Assembly (NCBI GenBank): GCA_030435675.1
Contig: CM059622.1
Location: 496,001 to 560,000, forward strand
From: Steinernema hermaphroditum
Lineage: Eukaryota; Nematoda; Chromadorea; Rhabditida; Steinernematidae
DNA length: 64,000 nt
Reading direction: 5' to 3'
The translations under genes and the position numbers were made by a program. Shown piece by piece: positions 54,997-64,000 of the stretch (positions within the stretch are counted from its first letter, which is position 1; each line of letters starts with the position of its first letter). The notes under the pieces were generated by a model. That model worked only from the letters and a program-made list of their open reading frames with translations, searched no databases and had not been told where the DNA came from.

Positions 54997-56400
54997 GCTA
55001 GTAATCCAATCTGATCCTAGGAATCATATAAAGGATGGTAGGCCATCGTTTGATGGATAGGTCTTTTCTGACAGGTTGGCCAGTTCTGTTTAAGGCCAAA
55101 CAATAGAAGTTTCTAATTTCACATTTTTGGTCTATCTCGTCTACCATGGTCTTCTTCTCACATTAATCAGGTTTGCCGTAAATACATGTAAAAAATGCAC
55201 ATACCTTAGTGGCTCCTTCACACTCGTTCACTTATAGCCTCAGTTATAGAAGACGTTTCTGAAGACTATCAACCACACTTCTGGGATCTAAAACAGGATG
55301 ACAATTAAAACTTATCGAACGAATTGAGTAACTATGACCGAGCGCTTCGAAAAAGCAAAATACCTAGCGCCTACCAGCGGTTTGTACACAAATGGAGACG
55401 CCTATAGCCATGCGGGCGGAGCCTCCATTCACCATAGCTTCTAGCCGTCAATACACAGGCGAAATCGAGAAAGGTCTCACGGTTCTTGAAAGTGTGGCTC
55501 CACCCTATATTCTTTTGACCCTTTACTTAAATGGACTCCTCTGTGTTATATTACACGGAGAATCATAGGATTTAGACAAGAAAGTGTAAAATTTTCAGTT
55601 ACCTTTAGGCAACGTGTTAGAAGTGTTAGAAAAGCGACAAGAGACTAAGGGCTACAGCAGAGACGACAGAAAGCATCCGAGTTTCTCTCGTCGTCTGCGC
55701 TCTCTTCAAACCGCTCCCCGCAAACGGTCGCAATTTTCCCTGTATATTCTGCTGGGGCCCTCTGTGGTTCAGAACCACATCGGATTGCGAAATTTTACTT
55801 AGCCGATCATCTCTTGTCGTGATGCATTCTCATGAAGTGTCAAAAGAGATTGTTCATCGATAGCTAGGTCTCTATCAATAACACTTCATGTACATGGCAT
55901 GACCCTTATCCCCTCACAAGATTTTTTTAAAGTGACCAAAGCTTACAATTCGACGGATCGGTTTTGGACTGGACTGCCGTCCTCAGGCGCAGTCTCTTCG
56001 TTAATCTGAAATGAATACATAGTAGTTAAGTTGTCCGAACGTCACGTCACTTTAATTCTCTGGAATAGAGACATACTATGCCGAAAACATGAACTTCAAA
56101 TTTTCAGAATTCGGCACTAGTCAAAAATGACAAAATTCGTATCTATGGCAACAGCCGCCATTCTCAAAGTGCCACCACGGAGGAGTCCATAAAGTTCCCA
56201 TGTTCGGCCTTTTCTGAAAGCTTCGATAGAAGGAATTGCTAACTATGGTTAAAAACGCCCCTTTTTGCATTTGTAGGGCTGCAGAAGAAGTTTCGATCGA
56301 CATTGCACTACCGTAATCGGACTCTTTAATGTTTTGTGTATTTGATTGATGTTTTGTAAATTGGCTACGCTCATCCAATTGAAGTTCTTTTGAATCTTGA

Positions 56401-56910
56401 ATCCCGTTTTTCCGGAATTCAACCGCATCATTGACGGTGTGAGTTACCCATTTATAACTGCATAAAATCTGTCTACGTGATGAGTAACTATGACGATGAT
56501 TACTCGGATTCGGGCACGTTTCCATAATGACCTTCCTCATCGTCATAGATCCGGAATATCTTGCCAAATAGGATTACTTGTCTTCTTCCGAACGCTTAAG
56601 AACGCAGGCTGAGCGTTTATCCCCGCTAGGCTGAAGATTGCCTCTCAGAAGGCAACATGAGCGATACAGTACCCCAGGGAGTTAATTAGAATCTGGGGTA
56701 TAATGGGAAAATGTCGGGTTCTTGTTTTCGCGAGCGGTGGAAAACAAAAGAATCCGCGCGAAAACAGCGCATTCGAATAGGGGGCCGTGAATCACGGCGA
56801 CACCACCGTCAGCGCCGAAGAAAGGCTTTCTGGGAAAAGCGGCTTATTAACGGCAAATGTTAATAAACAACTCTTGTCGCGCGCCGCTTCTCCAGTGGCA
56901 CGGACCGAGA
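56401..56910 (-). repeat. 0.5-kb inverted-repeat arm, right (partner 49563-50075)
   Basis: Reverse complement of 49563-50075 with scattered substitutions; see that entry. Confidence 0.88.
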
Positions 56911-57754
56911 GACGTCCACCTGGAAAGCCTTAGTTGCCTGGATACGCGGTGATGATCCACGCCGTAGAGGACCGTTTGACACACCGCGCTCACGTTGTAT
57001 ACAAGGCTACCGAAATACACTCCTTTGAGATGAATATGGTCAAGAAGGAGATCTGGAAACAAGAATAAGCTTAAAATCTACGTCAAAAAAGAAACGTCAT
57101 CTACTCGTCTATCGCAGAACCCTGTTCCGATTAAAGCTACAATGGCATTGAATCTGAGTCGCAGACTGGACTGATTCTCGATCATTGACCTAGCGCCGCC
57201 AATAAATGCGAAACAAAATCACTAATGTACTGGAAGTATGTACTCCACCTTGGTAGATCTAAAAAAGGGACTCTCATAGCACCAAAAAAGCGTCATAATA
57301 GGGTCATAGCCATTCATAACAACATCATATAACATTCCTCGTTTAGTATCGTCCTTCCTGGTTTGGCGAATCTGTCGTTTCCGGAATACCTTTTCAATTA
57401 GTAGTGATGGGAGCCGCAGCATTAGCGAAGACGGCTTTCGACATTGGCGCGGATCTTTGCCGTGGAGGAACATTCGATGATGTCAATGAGGAACTGTTAT
57501 GTGAAGTTGGCCGCGTAACGTGTGCAAATCACAGCGAGTGAACGATGTCCCATAGATTGGAGAGCTGTTTTCCAGGATGCTTACCGCAATGAGCGAAGTA
57601 GTGTGGACATCATCGGAGCGGCTGGCGCCTCAGAACTCGACTTCACATGTAGAAGCAAGTGGTCGGATGGTTGTGCTGACCTTCATGACAAGACGTTGGA
57701 ACTAGGAGTCCTGGGTATTCCAGGCCTCCTGGAAGCTTTGGCGATCGCTGGGCC

Positions 57755-57832
57755 ACCAGCGACAGCCAAGAACGACCGCTCACTCAAGTCATTTCTGAGA
57801 GTACTGACCGATTGCCACCGAAACGAATGAAC
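57755..57832 (+). repeat. Dispersed repeat, copies at 6419-6478 and 10037-10133
   Basis: CCAGCGACAGCCAAGAACGA...TCATTTCTGAGAG...TGACCGATTGCCACCG-ACGAATGAA. The other copies keep GACGGCCAAGAAC, TTCTGAGA or TTTTGAGAA and GACACAAATGAAA in the same order. The frame here reads ATAKNDRSLKSFLRVLTDCH, so a coding origin is possible. Confidence 0.7.
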
Positions 57833-59429
57833 CAACAATCAGACGCTTCATTTAGCCTAGATTCAGTGTAAGACACAGATTAGCTCGATTCATCATAAAT
57901 ACGGAATTTTCAAGTCTCTCGGATATAAATGTGGTCATTAATAAGAAGAATATATTGGCCAATAGACAATCTCGCCTGCGATTCTCAGTACGACTCTTCC
58001 ACAATCGCCTTTCGGTCTGCGCCCGGCTACTGAGATAAGCTACCTTAACGTAGGCCGATGACCAAAGACCCAAACAGATGCAAAGGAGTCTCAATAAAAG
58101 CTTCGTTCAACAAACTTTGATACCACGTACATGCACATGCAATGCTCCTACCCAACGCAGGTTAAATGCACGTGATTAGCACGTGACGTTCATGCACACT
58201 GAGAAATGTTCGTTTGAAAAGCGGATCTTTGGAGGGATAGAAGGGGTTGTTTTGATGGATTGACGCTTATCATAAGCCGCTCTCGTCCAGACGGTTTGTA
58301 TAAATAGCTCGATGTAAGACGCGACCGGCCTTATCTCTATCGCGAGGCGCAAAGATCCAAAGAGGGATAGACGGCGTTTAGTTTAACAAACGGATTTTAA
58401 GCACCGAAAATGATGCAGTTTTCATTCTGTATACGCATAACAGGAAAGGTGAAAAAACGTTGTTTTTAGTCCTACGCCTATCTCAGAAAGCTTAAGTAAC
58501 CAAAACATCGTTTTCATCAATAACAGTGCTGATTAATATCTATTCAGGCTTGTTTTGCATTAGTTCCTTTCTATTGAAGAGAATGGAGACAATTCATTGT
58601 GAGAACTCTGCAGTAATTAACCCACCGCTTTGTGCATAAACTTCCGCTTTCGATTGGTGATGTCATCATCTGACTTCCTTTGATTCGCCCCTCTGGCGAC
58701 CCCTGCCATACTGATAGAATCGTTTCTTTGTACTAAACTGCCAAAATCAGATGAGAAGAAGCGCGATGTAATATTCATCCTTTGCCTGTTAGATGAGATG
58801 CCGTGAGATCGCGACGTTTTTGTATTTTGTTTTGACTGTCGTCGCGCGGCCCGCGCCACCGATGACGAAATAAATCGATTCGTTGTCAAACGAGTGAAGA
58901 GGAGCAGTGACCAACGTTCTCGACCAGCGAAGAGGATGAGGAATCCACGTCGAAGATCCTGAAGCCCATCGCATCGAGCTGCGAAGGACCGACGTCGAGA
59001 AGAGCGTCGGCAGCGCTCTCGTTCGCCCCGACGCCAGCACAGAAAGATCCGATCTCCACTCCGTTTTATCGAGCTTCGAGTTGACCGTCGTCTCCAAGTG
59101 GAGATCCGTAACTCCCTCCCACGCGCCTTTCCCGCATCCGCCCGGCGATTCCAGGAGCCCCTGTTCTCCCTTATTCCGCCTACCCACTTCCTAGCCGAAG
59201 CTTTGAGAACCCCTGTAAGTTCACGTCACGCATACACTGATTTTTTTAAGAATCTCTTCAGAGTAGTCACTACTATTACTCAAACTAACGGCTCTAAAGA
59301 TCGATGAGCCTCAGATAGCCTTCATGATGGAGGGGAGACGGAATGCAAGAGAGCTGCAATGGAGTACTTCTGCCATGCGACTCGTAAGTATAAAGATTGT
59401 TTTTATATTGTAAATTATGTGTAGCCGCG

Positions 59430-60330
59430 GGAACACCGTGCTCCTATCACTTTTTATCGGACCCTTCTACTTCAGCCTGTTGGAATGGACCTCTCGGCCC
59501 CTCATCTTCGGCTTTTGGACAAAATGGTGGAAAAAAAACCATTATGTTTGCCTATACATCTGAAGAAATTTGGCAAATCCTCCAGGACGACCGACAAGAA
59601 CTAATGTCTTGCAAAGATTTGACGGAAAACCTTTGCATGTGCACGTACAAACTTCGATCGGAATATGATACGACGTACAGGAGAGGATCCCTAAAGGTGG
59701 CCATCTACACTATAAGTCAAGCCAGGTTTTCAAAATGTACACACCCATGAGAAAATGTTCTTTTTAGACTGCAACTGTATGAGTAGTTGGAGGAGCTGGG
59801 CGACAGGGTCATGTACTACATGGTAATTCACTATATTTCCTGTAGATGCGCAAATGTCTTTTAGGACAGCGTCATCTTCCGTACGATAGAAGTCGAAAAC
59901 AGGCAGCTGCTCGTCAGTCATAAAGGCGATCTCTTGGGGCAGTTGAAAGATGAGACTGACGGTGACCCAATGGTCAAATTTGTGGCTTGTGGACCGAAAG
60001 TGTACTGCTACATAACGGTAATACGTTTGTTTGCAGCGAGTGTACAAGTATGTGATTTAGAAATCGGGCAAGGTGGAACTCAAGTTTCGATGCTGAAGCT
60101 ACTCAAGTCCTCCACTATGACTCTCTCAAAGAGCTGTACAAGATCAGAGAGGATGGAACAAGACTTGTCGACTCCGCTCCTGAGGACGTCGTTGAAGATT
60201 TCGACGATCATGACGGTGACGAAATTATCACGGTTCAACGTCCTCAGTTTGTACGCAAGGATAGACAGCAGATCCAAACACGGATGGTCAAGAAGCGCTT
60301 CAGGGTTGTAAACAATAAGGGTGCATACTT
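59430..60330 (+). pseudogene. Decayed family-B DNA polymerase of Polinton/Maverick type
   Basis: Exon-like pieces in order. 59500-59735 has FGQNGGKKTIMFAYTSEEIW and later VAIYTISQAR, matching the '[WF]GKFGQ...T....A[QH]AR' region before motif C. After a plausible 42-bp intron, 59770-59820 has a YE-stop-LEELGDRV segment; then 59861-60018 has DSVIF, LLGQLKDETDGDP and VKFVACGPKVYCYI, the 'YYDTDS[VI]IF...GxxKDE...F[VA]xxGPKxYxY' palm end. 60090-60330 has HYDSLKELYKI, an acidic stretch, and RPQFVRKDRQQIQ...KKRFRVVNN as the C-terminus. An in-frame TAG (59784-59786), loss of the first Asp of the YxDTDS motif and a frame change near 60080 show it is inactive. No integrase, ATPase or capsid gene is seen next to it. 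Confidence 0.7.
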
Positions 60331-60771
60331 GAAAAATTTACCTGTTCTGTTTCTTTTCTGGTACTAAATAAATACGTTGTCTTTTGTATTTTTGCGCCCC
60401 CCCCTCCCCTCCTCCTTCCATTCTCCTCCATCGAAGCGTTAAAAGTGCTGCAGCACTTGCAACACCTCCTATTATAGGTAATTTTACAATCCTCTGACAT
60501 GAGCTCGACAAAATGTAGGCGAGCGTGTAGAGCCTTTGCCGCCTTGTTCAAAGGGATATCCGTTCGTCATGGCCTGAGAAGCTAGTTTCCAAGATCGAGG
60601 TGGACAACTACGATGCAGAGTCACAATTCTGGCTTTGATTCTAGCTTTGACCAACTCTGCATTTGGTTCTGCCAAGAAGTAGCCCTTTTTATTGCAAATT
60701 TTTAAGCATTCATATGATATTTCTACATGTTATGTACAAGCGATGAACCATTAAATAAAACACCAAAGCAT
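60331..60771. other. 3' flank of the Na+/K+-ATPase gene
   Basis: No gene; a homopolymeric CCCCCCCCTCCCC/TCCTCC stretch lies at 60398-60430. AATAAA on the relevant (minus) strand was not identified with certainty. Confidence 0.4.
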
Positions 60772-63202
60772 TTAATAGTAGGTCTCCTTCTCGACCCATC
60801 CTCCTGGCCACCGGCGGATACAGTAGCGACGCGCCTCGTCGTAGATGAAGATAAGGACGGAGAAGGGGAGGGCGGGGAACCACCAGGCGAAGCGGAGTCC
60901 GTACATGTGGAGACCGTGATCGAGGCCGGGACAGTAGCAGAGGAAGGCGGCGAGGATGGTTTCGAAGACAAGGCCGAAGTTGAGAGTCCAATTGGTCATG
61001 CCTTGCTGAACGATGGAGTTGCGACGCGTCTTCGAGATGATCAGATCGGCCCATTGAACGACGACGATGGAGACGAAATAGGCGGTCTGACAAGTGTGCT
61101 CCAGGATCTTGCGATTAGCATAGGTCTAGAGATATATGGAGAAATGAAGAAGTTTACGACTCACCCATTCCTGTCCGTAGCTGTCGATCACATTGTTGAA
61201 AGCCTTGGAATCCCATTTAGCTCGCAGCTGGTAGAGGTCCCACGGAAAGAAGCCATTGTCGGCCATGATGTAGAAGTAGGTGAAGAATCCAGCTGACGCC
61301 TGAATCATTCCGATCTGTCCGTAGGCCAAGGAGATGAGCCGTTCGTTGACGAGTTTGTCGTGCAGAGGGTCACGAGGCTGACGTTTCATGATGTCCGATT
61401 CGGCCTCTTCGTAGGCCAGCGAGATGGCCGGCACCATGTCCGTTCCCAGGTCGATGCAGAGAATGGTGACAGTGCCAAGAGGCAGGGGAATGCCGAAGAG
61501 GATATAGGCGAGGAAGGGCGAGATCTCGGGGATGTTGGAGGTGAGCGTGTAGGCGATCGACTTCTTCAGGTTGTCGAAGATGAGGCGCCCCTCTTCGACT
61601 CCGACCACGATAGAGGCGAAGTTGTCGTCGAGGAGAATCATGTCGGCGGCCTGTTTGGAGACGTCCGATCCGGCGATTCCCATGGCGACGCCGATGTCAG
61701 CTCGTTTTAGAGCTGGAGAGTCGTTGACGCCGTCTCCAGTGACGGCGACGATCTGACCCTGGCGCTGGAAGCCCTCGACGATCATCAACTTCTGCTGAGG
61801 AGAGGTGCGGGCAAAGACGATTTCTGAGTGGTGTCGGATGACCTCTGCCAGCTGGTCTTCGGACATCTCCCGGAGGTCGGATCCATGAATGACAGCGGCC
61901 TAGAGAGAGATGATTTACGTGCCATAGCATCCATTCCAACCTTGGCCTCTAGAGGATCGACTTCTTCGACGGGAACCCTCCGCCTCATGGCAATATCTTC
62001 GACAGTGTCCGTTCCCTCGGAAATGATTCCGACGGACTTGGCGATCGCCTTAGCAGTAATCGGGTGGTCTCCGGTGACCATTACAACTTTGATTCCGGCC
62101 GAGCGGCACTTGGCCACGGCGTCCGGCACTGCAGCTCGCGGTGGATCGATCATGGACATGAGACCGACGAAGCGAAGTCCCTCCACGGGGAAGTTGACGT
62201 TCTCGGTGTCGAACTCGAAATCGGGAGGGAACTGTGTGGCGCCGAGACGGAAGTCACAGAATCCGAGGACTCGCTCGCCCATTCCTACAAATCAAATCTT
62301 GATCTTCGTCTTGAGGCACATCTGTGTGCCCAAATTTTAACAAATGGGACAGATGACTAACCTCCAAGTTCCAGATAAGCGGTGTTGAAATCCTGACGCA
62401 GCTTCCCGTCCAATTCCACCTCTTTTCCGTTCAAGAGAATGGTATTGCATCGATCGAGAATGCGTTCAGGAGCACCCTTCATCACAAGAAGGAAGGCTTT
62501 GTTCCCGTCGTCGGTCGTATGGATCGACACTTGGTACTTATTAGTAGAGTTGAACGGGATCTCGGCGACTTTGTGGTTCTTGGCACGGTAGTGGTGGACA
62601 TTTCCAGTCGTCAATTCGGTGTACTTAAGAAGGGCGATCTCCGAAGCGTCGCCTGTGCACTCGCGGCGAAGAATCGGGATGTCATGTTGGCCCGGCTTGA
62701 ATTCGGCCCTGTTGCACAGACTGGCGATCCTGACTAGGTCATGGTAGGTTTCGCCCTTGTTGACACCTTCTTCCCCGGACTGGTCTTCTGTGGTATCGCA
62801 TGTCTCGATGTTCTTGTCGTACCACATATGTGCTACGGTCATGCGGTTCTGTGTTAAAGTGCCGGTCTTGTCCGAGCAGATGGTTGAGGTGGAGCCGAGA
62901 GTCTCTACAGCCTCGAGGTTCTTGACTAGGCAGTTCTTGGAGGCCATCCGCTTGGCTGTGAGGGTGAGACAGACGGTGACCGTGGCGATGAGACCTTCGG
63001 GCACATTGGCGACGATGATGCCGATGAGGAAGACGACGGCCGTCAGCCAGTGGTAGCCGAGAAGGAAGGCGATGATGAAGAAGGTGATGCCGAGGAAGAC
63101 GGCCACGCCGGTGATTATGTGGATGAAATGCTCGATTTCGCGGGCGATCGGCGTCTTTCCGGTGTCCAAGCCAGAAGCCAAGTGGGCGATGCGTCCCATG
63201 AC
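60772..63202 (-). CDS. Na+/K+-transporting ATPase alpha subunit, 3' portion (5' exons outside window)
   Basis: Four exons: 63202-62362, 62284-61941, 61899-61165 and 61125-60772; introns of 77, 41 and 39 bp; 757 codons to TAA at 60772-60774, all junctions in frame. This corresponds to the last three quarters of the ~1000-residue P-type ATPase that exports Na+ and imports K+ at the plasma membrane. Visible motifs: VMGRIA at the first junction, M4 IIVANVPEG, the phosphorylation site [26 protein letters not shown], the M5-M6 ion-binding region ([25 protein letters not shown]) and the conserved C-terminus WVEKETYY. All catalytic residues are intact. The exon begins after AATTTCAG at 63203, so the start and M1-M3 lie beyond 64000. 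The C. elegans counterpart would be eat-6; orthology is inferred from family resemblance. Confidence 0.97.
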
Positions 63203-63260
63203 CTGAAATTAGACTTCATTTACTGCGTTCAGTTAGCTAAAAAACTAGTGCTGTGTGCGA

Positions 63261-63935
63261 TTCAGATTTTAACGGAAATCGTCTTCATACAGGCACACAT
63301 CTGGCCATATTTGCTGGCATTTTGGACGCCTCTTGTATATATTCAGACTGTTTCTTTAAAGCTTCATAGCTCGCTTCAAAGTCTATTATTGAATAAACTC
63401 GGGAGCGCAGATGTACCGGTTTGGGTTCATGTTCCCCGGAAACCTCAAAATTTTGATCCTCTATTCGTCCCCGACCCGTGCTGGAGCTCCGGCCAATGAC
63501 GCCCATCGAGTCCGAAATCCAAACGGAGTCCAGATTCGGAAAAACCCGCCAGACTCATTGAGTCTCGAGTCCAAAACGAGTCCGAATTTCAGTCCAAATT
63601 TTGATTCAGATTTTAATCGATATCGTCTTCATGCAGGCACAGATCTATCCATTTTTTTCTGGTCTTTTGGATGCCTTTTGTATATGTTCAGATTGTTTCT
63701 TTAAAGCTTCAGAGCTCGCTGTCTATTAATAAATAGACTCGGGAGCGGAGATGGACTAATTTGGGTTTATGTTACCGAAAACCCAAAATTTTAGTCCTCT
63801 AATCGTCCTCGACCGCCAATGACGCCCATCGAGTCCGAAATCCAAACGAGTCGGAGTCCAGATTCGGAAAAATCCGCCAGACTCATCGAGTCTCGAGTCC
63901 AAAACGAATCCGAATTTCACTCCAAATTTTGGCGA
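63261..63935. repeat. Two tandem ~344-bp units in the Na+/K+-ATPase intron
   Basis: The unit starting TTCAGATTTTAA at 63261 repeats at 63605. Shared order: CGTCTTCATRCAGGCACA, TTGTATATRTTCAGA, TGTTTCTTTAAAGCTTCA, ACTCGGGAGCG, CATCGAGTCCGAAATCCAAA and TGAGTCTCGAGTCCAAAACG. The end of each unit is a GAGTCC-rich block of the type found elsewhere in the window. Recent tandem duplication. Confidence 0.88.
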
Positions 63936-64000
63936 GTAAGTTGGAAATTGGTAGTGTTTTCGGCTTATTTCCTCACTTCTGCGCCAGTAAACAAGGGAGT

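Larger units (their letters stand above)
54997..59429. other. Intergenic, repeats and unresolved open frames
   Basis: Includes the right arm of the 0.5-kb inverted repeat (56401-56910) and a dispersed repeat (57755-57832). A GC-rich block at 58850-59215 is open in several frames, ends in a good donor (CCCCT/GTAAGTTC at about 59214) and could be an exon, but the frame cannot be chosen. GCGCCACCGATGACGAAATAAA at 58852 resembles 24620 (GCGCCACCGACGGCGAAATA). Confidence 0.4.

Noticed and set aside
58789..59307. Overlapping open frames on both strands in a GC-rich block
   Set aside because: Three or more frames are open together, so none can be preferred; kept only as a note in the intergenic entry.
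1..64000. CRISPR arrays, bacterial operons, spliced-leader RNA gene
   Set aside because: Searched by eye; no spaced direct-repeat array, no Shine-Dalgarno-led operon, and no SL1-like GGTTTAATTACCCAAG was found.

Overview
This window looks like genomic DNA of a nematode. Genes are split by very short introns (39-48 bp, GT...TTTCAG type). Almost every start codon lies 0-28 nt after a TTTCAG/TTTTAG acceptor, as expected for spliced-leader trans-splicing or short 5'UTR introns. Transposon relics (hAT-type MITEs, Helitron, LINE, Polinton-type polymerase) and foldback repeats fill most intergenic space. A clade IV/Steinernema-like worm is my guess; it is not proven from the sequence.

Three kinds of genes stand out. 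(1) Seven members of one large paralogous family, called Fam-A here, lie at 4.4, 19.5, 41.4, 45.1, 47.5, 51.0 and 53.4 kb. They are 337-388 aa, with an N-terminal [MD]x[VL]PYxFLD-like segment, a central W-x3-DPSFELxL motif, a YGR[VI]HP...KAC motif and, in six of seven, a C-terminal C-x(3,5)-C-x2-C tail. I do not recognise a described family. (2) Four tiny single-pass membrane proteins, called Fam-B here (68-101 aa), lie between 26.5 and 35.3 kb. They share a transmembrane helix, a basic juxtamembrane stretch and, upstream, the same promoter motifs. They are the best candidate for an undescribed co-regulated system. (3) Conserved genes: a secreted M1 aminopeptidase (36.7-40.3 kb) with intact zinc site but an apparently deleted and frame-shifted C-terminal domain, and the 3' three quarters of a Na+/K+-ATPase alpha subunit (60.8-63.2 kb, minus), whose first exons lie beyond the right edge.

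Layout. 0.1-0.6 kb: coiled-coil gene running toward or off the left edge. 4.4-6.4 kb: Fam-A gene, a duplicated 3' block and a hAT MITE. 6.4-19 kb: mostly repeats, with two paralogous small secreted-peptide genes (11.4 kb intact, 15.7 kb with an in-frame stop) embedded in nested inverted repeats. 19.5-20.6 kb: Fam-A. 25.0-25.8 kb: four-exon acidic protein of unknown function. 26.5-35.6 kb: Fam-B cluster with a tail-anchored-like protein, a LINE relic and a Helitron relic. 36.0-36.3 kb: tRNA-His and tRNA-Trp. 36.7-40.3 kb: aminopeptidase. 40.7-54.5 kb: five Fam-A genes with tRNA-Ile, a LINE tail, a 755-bp hAT-like element with minisatellite ends and a 0.5-kb inverted-repeat pair around two of the Fam-A genes. 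55-60.4 kb: repeats and a decayed Polinton-like DNA polymerase B. 60.8-64 kb: Na+/K+-ATPase and a 344-bp tandem duplication in its intron.

Gene models were made by eye from splice consensus and paralogue comparison; no search or alignment was run.
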